NCBI RefSeq assembly: GCF_003201105.1
Contig: NZ_QICJ01000006.1
Location: 1 to 64,000 of the forward strand
Direction: 5' to 3'
From: Dyella sp. AtDHG13
Lineage (GTDB): Bacteria; Pseudomonadota; Gammaproteobacteria; Xanthomonadales; Rhodanobacteraceae
Length of the DNA: 64,000 bases
Shown here: positions 1 to 9,050 of the stretch, in pieces
Position numbering within the stretch: position 1 is the stretch's first letter
Layout of the letters: every line of letters begins with the position of its first letter
Notes under the pieces: generated by a model
Seen by the model: the letters and a program-made list of their open reading frames with translations, nothing else
Told to the model about the DNA's origin: nothing
Databases searched by the model: none
Made by a program: the position numbers and the translations under genes

Positions 1-150
<150 letters not shown>

Positions 151-191
151 AGCGGTGGATGGGGCGTAGGCGTCGGGTCTGCCTTGCCAAG

Positions 192-237
192 TGTCCACGG
201 ACGCTTGTCCGTCTGTCCGTGGCAGTGTCCGCGGACA
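192..237. promoter_or_regulatory. Cluster of TGTCC-N2-GGACA palindromes, candidate activator sites
   Basis: The stretch holds TGTCCACGGACG at 192-203, an imperfect TGTCCGTGGCAG at 214-225, and a perfect 12-base palindrome TGTCCGCGGACA at 226-237. The last is centred about 72 bases upstream of the sigma-54 -24 element, the usual distance for NtrC-class enhancer sites. The obvious candidate binder is the sigma-54-dependent regulator encoded at 17.7-19.0 kb. The palindromes are seen directly; the binder is inferred. Confidence 0.65.
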
Positions 238-302
238 GCCGTCCTCGGCGGCGGCTTATCTCAAGTGGCTGAAAAATAGGGGGTAAATAGGGATTTCCGG
301 GT

Positions 303-318
303 TGGCACGCGGATTGCT
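303..318 (+). promoter_or_regulatory. Sigma-54 (-24/-12) promoter of the adaptor-ATPase-permease operon
   Basis: TGGCACG, four bases, then TTGCT matches the RpoN consensus at every key position. The invariant GG (304-305) and GC (316-317) are separated by exactly 10 bases. Transcription should start about 12 bases downstream, near 329. That leaves a leader of roughly 34 bases before the ATG at 363 and argues against using the TTG at 339 as start. RpoN promoters need an NtrC-class activator; one is encoded downstream of the operon. Confidence 0.85.
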
Positions 319-362
319 GACGTAGGTCAGGGGCCGCATTGTCCGCGGCCAGGGACCCATCG

Positions 363-1634
363 ATGATTCGCGATACCTCCGCACAAGACCGCCTGGTCGA
401 GGTCAAACCCAATCGCAAGCGCCGGGCCGTGCTGATCGGCAGCGGCGTGGCCGTGCTCGCGTTGCTGGCGTTGTTCGGTCCGCGTATTGGACGGCTGTTC
501 TCGGCTGATGCCTCGGTCAGCAGTTCGCGCCTGGCGTTTGCCACGGTGGAGCGCGGGCCCTTCGTCCGCGATATCGCCGCCGAGGGCAAGGTGGTGGCGG
601 CGGTCAGTCCCACGCTTTATGCCACCTATGGCGGCGCCGTGACGCTGAAGGTGCATGCGGGCGATGCGGTGAAGAAGGGGCAGGTGCTCGCCGTGGTCGA
701 CAGCCCGGAGCTGACCAACAAGCTCGCGCAGGAACAGAGTGCTGCCGATGCCATGCAGGTGGACTACCTGCGTGCGCAGATCGATGCGCGCAAGACGCGC
801 GGCGAGCTGCAGAAGGCCTACGACAACGCCAACATCGACGAACAGGGCGCGCAGCGCGACCTGGCGCGTTATCAGAAAGCGTTCTCGCAGGGCGCCGTGC
901 CCAGCATGGACGTGGACAAGGCCAAGGACACGCTGGAGAAGATGCGCATCACGCTGGAGCACGCCAAGGCGGATCTGGCCACCAACACCGACAGCCTCAA
1001 TTTCGACATCCAGTCCAAGAAGCTCGCGCACGAGCGCCAGCTGCTGCTGGTGAAGGACCTGCAGCGCCAGGTCGAAGACCTCAACGTGAAGTCGCCGGTG
1101 GACGGCCAGGTCGGCCAGCTGTTCATCGCCGAGCGCGCCACCGTCGCCAAGGACGCGCAACTGCTCAGCGTGATCGATCTCTCCGCGCTGGAAGTGGAGA
1201 TGAAGGTGCCAGAAAGCTTCGCGCGTGATCTGGGCATCGGCATGACCGGCGAGATCAGCGGCAACGGCAGCACCTGGAAGGGCCTGGTCAGCGCCATCTC
1301 GCCCGAAGTGGTGAATGGCGAAGTCTCCGCCCGCCTGCGCTTCGACGGCGCCACGCCCAAGCAGCTGCGCCAGAACCAGCGCCTGTCCGTGCGCATCCTG
1401 CTGGACAAGCGCGACAACGTGCTCACCGTGCAGCGCGGCTCCTTCGTGGACGAATCGGGCGGCAGCTACGCCTACCTCGTGCGCGACGGCGTGGCGGAGA
1501 AGCACACCATCCGCGTCGGCGCGAGCAGCATCGACAAGGTGGAGATCCTTGATGGCCTGAAGGAAGGCGACAACATCGTGATCTCCGGTACCGACAGCTT
1601 CAAGGGCGCCCAGCGCGTCGCGATCTCCAACTAA
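363..1634 (+). CDS. Periplasmic adaptor (HlyD/MacA family) of an ABC efflux system
   Basis: 423 residues. An arginine/lysine-rich N-terminus precedes one transmembrane helix (about residues 26-45), then a periplasmic body. The biotinyl-lipoyl half-motifs lie around residues 80-110 (GGAVTLKVHAGDAVKKGQ) and 245-260 (VKSPVDGQVGQL), flanking a long alpha-helical hairpin. The protein should sit in the inner membrane and bridge permeases to an outer-membrane channel; no TolC-like gene is present here. ATG 363 is preferred over TTG 339 because of the predicted sigma-54 transcript start and the AGGGAC ahead of it. It is first in a twelve-gene operon. Confidence 0.9.
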   Translation: MIRDTSAQDRLVEVKPNRKRRAVLIGSGVAVLALLALFGPRIGRLFSADASVSSSRLAFATVERGPFVRDIAAEGKVVAAVSPTLYATYGGAVTLKVHAGDAVKKGQVLAVVDSPELTNKLAQEQSAADAMQVDYLRAQIDARKTRGELQKAYDNANIDEQGAQRDLARYQKAFSQGAVPSMDVDKAKDTLEKMRITLEHAKADLATNTDSLNFDIQSKKLAHERQLLLVKDLQRQVEDLNVKSPVDGQVGQLFIAERATVAKDAQLLSVIDLSALEVEMKVPESFARDLGIGMTGEISGNGSTWKGLVSAISPEVVNGEVSARLRFDGATPKQLRQNQRLSVRILLDKRDNVLTVQRGSFVDESGGSYAYLVRDGVAEKHTIRVGASSIDKVEILDGLKEGDNIVISGTDSFKGAQRVAISN

Positions 1635-1636
1635 AC

Positions 1637-1721
1637 CGGGAATAGGGAATGGGGAGTAGGGAATAGCAAAAGCCACGGGCCGCGCTCTTCCTATTCCCTA
1701 TTCTCGATTCCCTATTCCCTG
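1637..1721. repeat. Intergenic palindromic element of GGGAATAG motifs
   Basis: The left arm repeats GGGAATAG/GGGAATGG (1639-1666), and the right arm carries the complement CTATTCCC repeats (1691-1720). About 24 bases of loop include GGGCCGCGCTCTTC. The arms can form a long imperfect stem between the adaptor and ATPase genes. A close relative sits between pilT and pilU at 27.3 kb, so this is a dispersed repeat and not a local regulator. Such blocks are common in Xanthomonadaceae intergenic regions (recollection). Confidence 0.85.
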
Positions 1722-1740
1722 GCGAACAAAGGACACAACC

Positions 1741-2463
1741 ATGCTCAAGATGACCCATCTGTCCAAGGTCTACCGCACCGAAGTGGTGGAGACCTATGCG
1801 CTGCGCGATTTCAACATCAACGTGAACGAAGGCGAGTTCGTGGCCGTGACCGGTCCCTCCGGCTCGGGCAAGACCACCTTCCTCACCATCGCCGGCCTGC
1901 TCGAAACCTTCACTGGCGGCCAGTACCACCTCGATGGCGTGGAGGTGAGCAACCTCAACGACAACGAGCGCTCGCGTATCCGCAACGAGAAGATCGGCTT
2001 CATCTTCCAGGCGTTCAATCTCATTCCCGACCTCAACGTGTTCGACAACGTGGAAGTGCCGCTGCGCTATCGCGGCATGAAGGCGGCCGAGCGCAAGGAG
2101 CGCATCATGAACTCGCTGGAACGCGTGGGCCTGGCTTCGCGCGCCAAGCACTATCCGGCGGAACTCTCAGGCGGCCAGCAGCAGCGCGTCGCCATCGCCC
2201 GCGCACTCGCCGGTTCGCCGCGCCTGCTGCTGGCGGACGAACCCACCGGCAACCTCGACACGCAGATGGCCCGCGGCGTGATGGAACTTCTGGAAGAGAT
2301 CCATCGCGAAGGCGCCACCATCGTCATGGTGACGCACGATCCGGAACTGGCCGCGCGCGCGCAGCGCAACGTGCACATCATCGACGGCCAGGTGGTGGAT
2401 CTGGCGGAAGACCCGCGCTTCCACCATGCCGTGCATGCCGCGCGCGCCAACTCGCCGGCCTGA
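1741..2463 (+). CDS. ABC transporter ATP-binding protein, MacB/LolD type, stand-alone
   Basis: 240 residues, the normal length for a single nucleotide-binding domain. Walker A GPSGSGKTT lies at residues 38-46, the Q-loop near 90 (FIFQAF), the ABC signature LSGGQQQR at 142-149, Walker [13 protein letters not shown] from 162, and the H-loop in VTHDP near 198. It has no membrane segment, unlike MacB itself, where this domain is fused to the permease. It is the only ATPase in the operon and so presumably powers all ten downstream permeases as a homodimer. Confidence 0.95.
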   Translation: MLKMTHLSKVYRTEVVETYALRDFNINVNEGEFVAVTGPSGSGKTTFLTIAGLLETFTGGQYHLDGVEVSNLNDNERSRIRNEKIGFIFQAFNLIPDLNVFDNVEVPLRYRGMKAAERKERIMNSLERVGLASRAKHYPAELSGGQQQRVAIARALAGSPRLLLADEPTGNLDTQMARGVMELLEEIHREGATIVMVTHDPELAARAQRNVHIIDGQVVDLAEDPRFHHAVHAARANSPA

Positions 2464-2522
2464 ACCACGCCACCGATGCCTCCCGCGCGTGCGGGAGGCG
2501 GCTCCCTCCTCGAAGGACCGCC

Positions 2523-3836
2523 ATGTTCGCCTACTACCTCCAGCTTGGCTTGCGCAGTCTCAGGAAAAACCCGCTGTTGACCCTGCTGATGGTGTTGGCG
2601 ATCGGCTGTGGCGTGGCCGCGTCGATGACCACCTACTCGGTGTTCCGCGCGACGTCCAACAATCCCATCCCGGACAAGTCCTCGCAGCTGTACGTGCCGC
2701 AGATCGACAACTGGGGCCCGGACGCCAGCAAGGACAACAAGGGCGAGCCGCCGAACGCGATGACCTACACCGACGCCATCAACCTGATGCGCGACAAGCG
2801 CGCGAAGCGGCAGACGGCGCTGTACCCGGCGGCGATCTCCATCGTGCCGACCGACCCGTCCATGCTGCCGTTCCGCGAAACCAGCTACGCCTGGTATGCC
2901 GATGCGTTCGCCATGTTCGACATTCCCTTCCTCTACGGCCACGCCTGGACGGCCGACGAGGACGAGTCGCACGCGGCCGTGGCGGTGATCGGCAAGGCGC
3001 TCAACGACAAGCTGTTCAACGGCGCCAACAGCGTGGGCAAGAACGTCAGCATCAACGGCCGCGACTATCGCATCGTCGGCGTGGCCGACAAGTGGAACCC
3101 CGAGCCGGTGTTCTACGACGTCATCAACACCAACGGTTTCGATGACCCCATCGAGGTGTTCATCCCCTTCACGCGCGCCGTGGAGCTCCAGACCAACACC
3201 AATGGCAACAACAACTGCAGCCACGACCCGGGCAAGGGCTGGGATTCGTGGATCCGTTCGGAATGCGTCTGGCTGGGTTTTTGGGCGGAGCTGCCGACCA
3301 CCTCCGAAGCCGATGCGTATCGCGCCTACCTCAATGGCTACGCCGCCGAGCAGCAGCGCGCCGGTCGGTTCCGTTGGGCGCCGAACACTCGGCTGCGCAA
3401 CGTCACCGAATGGCTGGACTACCAGAAGGTGGTGCCGCAGGAAGCCAAGGTATCGCTGATGGTGTCGCTGGGTTTCCTGCTGATCTGCCTGGTGAACACG
3501 GTGGGCCTGCTGCTGGCGAAGTTCATGCGCCGCTCCTCGGAGATCGGCGTGCGCCGGGCGCTGGGTGCGCCGCGCAAGGAGATCTACCTGCAGTTCCTGA
3601 TCGAGGCCGCGGCCGTGGGCCTGGCCGGCGGCGTGGTCGGCCTGCTGCTCACGGGCCTGGGCGTGATGGGCGTGTCGCTGGTGTTCGAGCCGGATGTCGC
3701 CAGGCTCGCCAAGCTCGATGTGTCCCTGGTGCTGTTGACCATGCTGGTGGCTGTGTTGACCACGGTGCTGGCGGCCTTCTATCCCACGTGGCGTGCCGCG
3801 CAGGTGCAGCCGGCGTGGCAGCTCAAATCCAACTGA
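2523..3836 (+). CDS. FtsX/MacB-type permease, A-type of pair 1
   Basis: 437 residues with MacB_PCD plus FtsX layout. One transmembrane helix lies near residues 18-40, then a periplasmic domain of about 250 residues, then three C-terminal helices. The first two are linked by the cytoplasmic coupling segment EIGVRRALGA. The periplasmic domain carries two cysteines (NNNC...ECVW) just before a conserved EWLDYQ region. The protein ends PAWQLKSN, a tail shared by all A-type members. The gene starts 59 bases after the ATPase. There is no fused ATPase domain. The substrate is unknown. Confidence 0.92.
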   Translation: MFAYYLQLGLRSLRKNPLLTLLMVLAIGCGVAASMTTYSVFRATSNNPIPDKSSQLYVPQIDNWGPDASKDNKGEPPNAMTYTDAINLMRDKRAKRQTALYPAAISIVPTDPSMLPFRETSYAWYADAFAMFDIPFLYGHAWTADEDESHAAVAVIGKALNDKLFNGANSVGKNVSINGRDYRIVGVADKWNPEPVFYDVINTNGFDDPIEVFIPFTRAVELQTNTNGNNNCSHDPGKGWDSWIRSECVWLGFWAELPTTSEADAYRAYLNGYAAEQQRAGRFRWAPNTRLRNVTEWLDYQKVVPQEAKVSLMVSLGFLLICLVNTVGLLLAKFMRRSSEIGVRRALGAPRKEIYLQFLIEAAAVGLAGGVVGLLLTGLGVMGVSLVFEPDVARLAKLDVSLVLLTMLVAVLTTVLAAFYPTWRAAQVQPAWQLKSN

Positions 3837-3846
3837 GGCGACGACG

Positions 3847-5079
3847 ATGATGCACATCAAGCCCATTCTCGCCGCGCTCAAGCGGCACAAGGCCGGCACC
3901 ATCCTGATCGCGCTGCAGATCGCGTTGACCCTGGCCATCGTGTGCAATGCGATCTTCATCATCCACCAGCGCCTGGAACGCGTGCAGCGGCCCACCGGCA
4001 TGGTGGAAACCGACCTGATGGCCATCCACAGCGCGTTCGTCGGCATGGGAGACAACCAGGGCGGGCCGCTGATCAAGGCCGATCTGCAGGCCCTGCGCCA
4101 GCTGCCGGGCGTGCAGGATGCCGTGTCGCTCAATTCCTATCCCCTGCGTGGCGGTGGCTGGTCCACCGGCGTGCGCACCGACGTGGACGCGAAGGATTCC
4201 AAGGCGCATACCACGCAGTACTTCGGCGACGATCACGTGCTGTCGACCATGGCCGTGCGCCTGGTCGCCGGGCGCAACTTCCGTTCGGACGAAGTCGTGG
4301 AAGCCGATCCGCGCTCGGTGCCGGATCCTTCCATGGTCATCGTGAGCAAGGCGCTGGCCGACAAGCTGTATCCGGACGGCTCCGCGCTGGGCAAGCCGAT
4401 CTACATCGGCGACACCAAGAAGCCGACCACCATCATCGGCATCGTGGAACGCTTGGGCGTGCCCTGGAACGCCATGTGGTCCGACGATTTCTACGAGAAC
4501 TCGTTGATCCTGCCGGTCCAGCTCACCAGTCCATACACCAGCTACCTGATCCGCGCCAAGCCGGGCCAGCTGGCCGAGGTGATGAAGGCGGCACCGGCCG
4601 CGCTGGTGAAGGTGAACCGCCTGCGCGTGATCCCGAGCGAACGCGGCGTGCGCACCTTTGCGCAGATACGCGACGACGCCTACAAGGGCGACAGGGGCAT
4701 GGCGATCCTGATGAGCGTGGTGTGCCTGGTGCTGCTGGGCGTCACGGCGGCGGGCATCGTGGGCCTTACCAGTTTCTGGGTGGGCCAGCGGCGCAAGCAG
4801 ATCGGCGTGCGGCGCGCGCTGGGCGCGACCAAGCGCGACATCCTGAGCTATTTCCTCACGGAGAACCTGTTGATCGGCGTGGCCGGCGTGGCGATCGGCG
4901 CGCTGCTCGCCATCGGCATGAACCTGTGGCTGGTCACGCAGTTCGAGATGGCGCGGCTGTCGCTGGTGTACGTGCTGGTGGGCGTGGTCGCCTTGCTGCT
5001 GCTGGGGCAGGGCGCGGTGCTCGCGCCGGCGCTGCGTGCGTCGCGCGTGTCCCCGGTGGAAGCCACGCGCTCGGTGTGA
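3847..5079 (+). CDS. FtsX/MacB-type permease, B-type of pair 1
   Basis: 410 residues. The N-terminus IKPILAALKRHKAGT leads into the first helix. A periplasmic domain contains LRQLPGVQDAV and LVAGRNF, and three C-terminal helices include the coupling segment QIGVRRALGAT. It ends PVEATRSV, the B-type signature. It starts only 10 bases after its A partner, whereas 59 bases separate it from the next A gene. This suggests A1 and B1 are expressed and assembled as a heterodimer. The first of two adjacent ATG codons is taken as start; both are possible. Confidence 0.92.
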   Translation: MMHIKPILAALKRHKAGTILIALQIALTLAIVCNAIFIIHQRLERVQRPTGMVETDLMAIHSAFVGMGDNQGGPLIKADLQALRQLPGVQDAVSLNSYPLRGGGWSTGVRTDVDAKDSKAHTTQYFGDDHVLSTMAVRLVAGRNFRSDEVVEADPRSVPDPSMVIVSKALADKLYPDGSALGKPIYIGDTKKPTTIIGIVERLGVPWNAMWSDDFYENSLILPVQLTSPYTSYLIRAKPGQLAEVMKAAPAALVKVNRLRVIPSERGVRTFAQIRDDAYKGDRGMAILMSVVCLVLLGVTAAGIVGLTSFWVGQRRKQIGVRRALGATKRDILSYFLTENLLIGVAGVAIGALLAIGMNLWLVTQFEMARLSLVYVLVGVVALLLLGQGAVLAPALRASRVSPVEATRSV

Positions 5080-5138
5080 CCGGGCGCGGGATAGAGAAGC
5101 AAGCGTAGTGCGGTGTGTGTGAGCGGAAAGAGGTGTTC

Positions 5139-6461
5139 ATGAGCGGCATGTTTGTCCACAACCTGCGACTGGGCGCGGCAAGCCTTCGGCGCAACGTCCT
5201 GCTGACGGCATTAATGATCATGTCGATCGGCTTCGGCGTCGCGGCGTCGATGGTGACCTTCGCCGTGTTCCGCGCGGTATCGGGTGATCCGATACCGCAG
5301 AAGTCGTCGACGTTGTTCGTGCCGCTGATCGACAACCGCGGGCCGCAGTACAACCGCCACGGCGAGCCGCCGTCCGCGCTGACCTACACCGACGCCATGG
5401 CCTTGATGCGCGCGCACAAGGCGGTGCGGCAGACGATGTTGTTCCCGGTGGGCCTCTCGGTCATGCCGGACGACCCGCACCGCATGCCGTTCAAGGCCGT
5501 GGGCTATGCCACCTACAGCGACTTCTTCGGCATGTTCGACGTACCGTTCCAGTACGGCGGCGCCTGGGACAACGATCAGGACGAATCGCGCGAGGCGGTG
5601 ATCGTGATCAGCCGCGCGCTCAACCAGAAGCTGTTCGGTGGCGAGAACAGCGTGGGCCGGCGCATCACCCTGGACGACCGCCAGTTCCGCATCGTGGGCG
5701 TCACCGACATGTGGGATCCGAAGCCGCGCTTCTTCGACATCTTCGACGGCAACCTCTACGCCGATCCGTCGCAGATCTATATCCCCTTCACCTATGCGAT
5801 CGGCCAGCGCATCGACACCTACGGCAACAACAACTGCGGCAGCGACGGCAAGCGCGGCGATAGCTGGGACGGCTGGCTGCACGGCGAATGCGTGTGGATC
5901 AGCCCGTGGGTGGAGCTGCAGGACGCCGCGCAGGTGCAGGCGTACCGGCAGTTCCTCGACGGCTATGCGCGCGAGCAGCGCGAGGCCGGCCGCTTCAACT
6001 GGGCGCCGAACAATCGCCTGCGCGACGTGCGCCAGTGGCTGGACTACCAGCATGCCGTGCCGCCGGAAAGCCGCATTTCGCTGTCGCTGGCGCTGGGCTT
6101 CCTGGTGATCTGCCTGGTCAACACCATCGGCCTGCTGCTGGCCAAGTTCATGCGCCGCGCGCCGGAGATCGGCGTGCGTCGCGCGCTGGGCGCGTCGCGC
6201 GCGGACATCTACCGCCAGTTCCTGGCCGAGGCGGCCATGGTCGGCGTGGCCGGCGGCGTGCTCGGCCTGGTGCTGACGGCGGTGGGCATGCTGGGTCTGG
6301 GCATGGTGTTCGAACCGCAGATCGCGCGCCTCGCGCATCTGGATGTTTCGCTGGTGCTGCTGACCTTGCTGGTGGCGATTTCCGCCACGGTGTTCGCGGC
6401 GTTCTATCCCACCTGGCGGGCGGCGCAAGTGCAGCCGGCCTGGCAGCTCAAGTCCAATTGA
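5139..6461 (+). CDS. FtsX/MacB-type permease, A-type of pair 2
   Basis: 440 residues, close to A1 along its whole length (shared VAASM, GDPIPQKSS, WAPNNRLRDV and PAWQLKSN), so pairs 1 and 2 look like a recent duplication. Periplasmic cysteines occur as NNNC...ECVW, and four transmembrane helices are predicted. ATG 5139 follows AAAGAGG at a good distance. A GTG eight codons earlier is in frame but lacks a ribosome site. Confidence 0.92.
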   Translation: MSGMFVHNLRLGAASLRRNVLLTALMIMSIGFGVAASMVTFAVFRAVSGDPIPQKSSTLFVPLIDNRGPQYNRHGEPPSALTYTDAMALMRAHKAVRQTMLFPVGLSVMPDDPHRMPFKAVGYATYSDFFGMFDVPFQYGGAWDNDQDESREAVIVISRALNQKLFGGENSVGRRITLDDRQFRIVGVTDMWDPKPRFFDIFDGNLYADPSQIYIPFTYAIGQRIDTYGNNNCGSDGKRGDSWDGWLHGECVWISPWVELQDAAQVQAYRQFLDGYAREQREAGRFNWAPNNRLRDVRQWLDYQHAVPPESRISLSLALGFLVICLVNTIGLLLAKFMRRAPEIGVRRALGASRADIYRQFLAEAAMVGVAGGVLGLVLTAVGMLGLGMVFEPQIARLAHLDVSLVLLTLLVAISATVFAAFYPTWRAAQVQPAWQLKSN

Positions 6462-6472
6462 GGGGATAGCCC

Positions 6473-7702
6473 ATGCAGATCAAGCCGATTCTCTCCGCGC
6501 TGCGCCGCCACAAGGCCGGCACCTTCCTGATCGCCATGCAGATCGCGCTCACGCTGGCCATCGTCTGCAACGCGCTGTTCATCATCCACCAGCGCGTGGC
6601 GCACCTGTCCGAGCCCACCGGCATCGACGAGGCCAACATCTTCATCGTCAAGAACGAGTGGGTCGGCGCGCCCGATTCCGCGCGGGTGGACGCGATGATG
6701 CGCGCGGACCTGCAGACGCTGCGACAGGTGCCGGGCGTGCAGGACGCGACGCCGAGCAATTCGTATCCGTTGCGCGGCAGCGGCTGGGACGACGGCGTCA
6801 AGCTCAAGCCGGACCAGCTGCAGGACAGCTCGGGCTCGACCATCTACTTTGCCGACGAGCACTTCATCGACACGCTGGGCCTGAAGCTGATCGCGGGCCG
6901 CAATTTCCGCGCCGACGAAATCGGCCACATGGACATGCGCTACAAGCTCGCGCCGCCGGTGGTGATCATCACCCGCGCCCTGGCCGACAAGCTCTTTCCG
7001 GGCGGCCAGGCGGTGGGCAAGACCATCTACCTGATCGGCGGCCCCGCCACCGTGGTGGGCGTGGTCGACCTGCTGCAGGCGCAGAGCGTGGAACGCTGGG
7101 CGTCGGACTTCGCGTACCGCTCCGTGATCATTCCCGAGCGGCTGACCCTGTCGCTGGGCTCGTTCTACATCGTACGCGCGCGGCCGGGGCAGCTGGACGC
7201 CGCCATGCGCGCGGCGGGCAAGGCCTTGTTCGCGCAGAACCCGCGACGCGTGATCGCCGACGACGACGGCCTCCTCAGTTTCAGCGAGGTGCGTTCGCGC
7301 GCGTACGAAAGCGATCGCGGCATGGCGATCCTGATGGGCGTGATCAGCATCGTGCTGCTGGCGGTCACCGCGGCGGGCATCGTGGGCCTCACCAGTTTCT
7401 GGGTGGGCCAGCGCCGCCGGCAGATCGGCGTGCGGCGCGCGCTGGGCGCGACGCGGCAGGACATCCTGCATTACTTCATGACCGAAAACCTGCTGATCAG
7501 CTGCGCCGGCGTGCTGGTGGGCACCGTGCTCGCCATCGCCATGAACCTGTGGATGGTCACGCGGTTCGAGATGCATCGCCTGTCGCTGTCCTATCTGGTG
7601 ACGGGCGTGGTGATCCTGTTGTTGCTGGGGCAGGGCGCGGTGCTCGCGCCGGCGCTGCGCGCATCGCGCGTGCCGCCGGTGGAAGCGACGCGATCGGTGT
7701 GA
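6473..7702 (+). CDS. FtsX/MacB-type permease, B-type of pair 2
   Basis: 409 residues, strongly similar to B1: IKPILSALRRHKAGTFL at the N-terminus, LRQVPGVQDA, GLTSFWVGQRRRQIGVRR, and C-terminal PPVEATRSV. One N-terminal and three C-terminal helices enclose a periplasmic domain without a conserved cysteine pair. It lies 11 bases after A2, the tight within-pair spacing seen through the array. It is expected to form the second half of a transporter with A2, driven by the shared ATPase. Confidence 0.92.
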   Translation: MQIKPILSALRRHKAGTFLIAMQIALTLAIVCNALFIIHQRVAHLSEPTGIDEANIFIVKNEWVGAPDSARVDAMMRADLQTLRQVPGVQDATPSNSYPLRGSGWDDGVKLKPDQLQDSSGSTIYFADEHFIDTLGLKLIAGRNFRADEIGHMDMRYKLAPPVVIITRALADKLFPGGQAVGKTIYLIGGPATVVGVVDLLQAQSVERWASDFAYRSVIIPERLTLSLGSFYIVRARPGQLDAAMRAAGKALFAQNPRRVIADDDGLLSFSEVRSRAYESDRGMAILMGVISIVLLAVTAAGIVGLTSFWVGQRRRQIGVRRALGATRQDILHYFMTENLLISCAGVLVGTVLAIAMNLWMVTRFEMHRLSLSYLVTGVVILLLLGQGAVLAPALRASRVPPVEATRSV

Positions 7703-7733
7703 CGGCGGGACCGAATTCATAAAGGGGACGACC

Positions 7734-9038
7734 ATGTTCGGCTATTACCTCGACCTGGCGCTGCGCAGCCTGAGGCGCAACAAGATACTCACCGCGCTGA
7801 TGGTGCTGGCCATCGCGCTGGGCATCGGCGCCAGCATGACCACGCTGACGGTGCTCCACGTGCTGTCGGGCGACCCGCTGCCCGGCAGCAGCGCCACGCT
7901 GTTCTATCCGCAGGTGGATCCGCGCGACATGGACGGCTACGAGGAAGGCAAGCGCCCGCCGGACCAGGTGACCTGGACGGACGGCAACAACCTGCTACAC
8001 GCCAAGCGCGCGGACCGCCAGGCCCTGATGACCGGCGGCGCGGTGCCGGTACAGCCGGCGCAGTCGAACATCGACCCGTTCTTCAGCGATGCGCGCTACA
8101 CCACGGCCGACTTCTTCCCGATGTTCAAGGTGCCGTTTCTTTATGGCCGTCCGTGGACCGAGGCGGAGGACAACGGCCGCGCCCGCGTGGTGGTCATCAG
8201 CCGCAAGCTCAACGAGAAGCTGTTCGGCGGAAAGGACAGCACCGGCCAGACCCTGCGCATGAAGGACACGGCTTTCCAGGTGATCGGCGTGCTGGACGAG
8301 TGGAAGCCGACGCCGCGCTTCTACGACATCTATATGCAAAGCTACGGCTCGGTGGAGGATGTCTTCGTTCCGCTGAGTAGCTCGCGCGACGCGCACCTGG
8401 AGCATGCTGGCTCCACCGATTGCTGGGGAACGGGCGGTGGCGACGGCGAGCATGCGGAGACCTCGCCCTGCACCTGGCTGCAGTTCTGGGTGCAGCTCGA
8501 CGGCGCGGACAAGGTGGCCGCGTATCACGACTTCCTGGTGCATTACTCGCAGGAGCAGAAGGCGCTGGGGCGCTTCCAGCGTCCGGTGAACGTGGCCTTG
8601 CCTGGCCTGATGCAATGGATGGACATCAACAAGGTGGTGCCGGGCGACGTACGGCTGCAGACGTGGCTGGCGCTGGGTTTCCTGCTGGTCTGCCTGGTCA
8701 ACACGGTGGGCCTGATGCTGGCGAAGTTCCTGCGCCGCGCCGGCGAGCTGGGCGTGCGCCGCGCGCTGGGCGCCTCGCGGCGCGAGGTGTTCACCCAGTT
8801 GCTGGTGGAGTCGGGCGTGATCGGCCTGGCGGGCGGGCTGTTCGGCCTGCTGCTGGCCTTTGTCGGCCTGTGGCTGGTGCGCAAGCAGCCCTCCGACTAT
8901 GCCTCGCTCGCGCACATGAGCCTGGGCATGTTGCTGGTCACCTTTGTCCTGGCCGTGGGCGCCACCCTGCTTGCCGGCCTGCTGCCCGCCTGGCGCGCCT
9001 GCCAGATCACACCCGCGCTGCAACTGAAGAGCCAGTAA
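7734..9038 (+). CDS. FtsX/MacB-type permease, A-type of pair 3
   Basis: 434 residues. The N-terminus FGYYLDLALRSLRRNK and motif GASMTTLTVLHVLSGDPLPG are nearly the same as in A4, marking pairs 3 and 4 as a second duplication group. The periplasmic cysteine pair is TDCW...SPCTW, followed by QWMDINKVVP. Coupling segment ELGVRRALGAS; tail ALQLKSQ. AAGGGGACG ahead of ATG is a good ribosome site. Substrate unknown. Confidence 0.92.
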   Translation: MFGYYLDLALRSLRRNKILTALMVLAIALGIGASMTTLTVLHVLSGDPLPGSSATLFYPQVDPRDMDGYEEGKRPPDQVTWTDGNNLLHAKRADRQALMTGGAVPVQPAQSNIDPFFSDARYTTADFFPMFKVPFLYGRPWTEAEDNGRARVVVISRKLNEKLFGGKDSTGQTLRMKDTAFQVIGVLDEWKPTPRFYDIYMQSYGSVEDVFVPLSSSRDAHLEHAGSTDCWGTGGGDGEHAETSPCTWLQFWVQLDGADKVAAYHDFLVHYSQEQKALGRFQRPVNVALPGLMQWMDINKVVPGDVRLQTWLALGFLLVCLVNTVGLMLAKFLRRAGELGVRRALGASRREVFTQLLVESGVIGLAGGLFGLLLAFVGLWLVRKQPSDYASLAHMSLGMLLVTFVLAVGATLLAGLLPAWRACQITPALQLKSQ

Positions 9039-9050
9039 GGAGCCTCTTCC

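Noticed and set aside
339-362. TTG 339 as start of the adaptor gene
   Set aside because: It would lie only about ten bases after the predicted sigma-54 transcript start and has no ribosome site; ATG 363 has AGGGAC before it.
2151-4133. Long minus-strand open frames under the permease array (also 7995-10136 and 12726-14447)
   Set aside because: They lie opposite genuine permease genes, have His/Arg/Ala-rich shadow composition and no ribosome sites; they are GC-bias artefacts.
5115-5138. GTG 5115 as start of permease A2
   Set aside because: No Shine-Dalgarno sequence; ATG 5139 has AAAGAGG at the right distance and matches the start of other A proteins.
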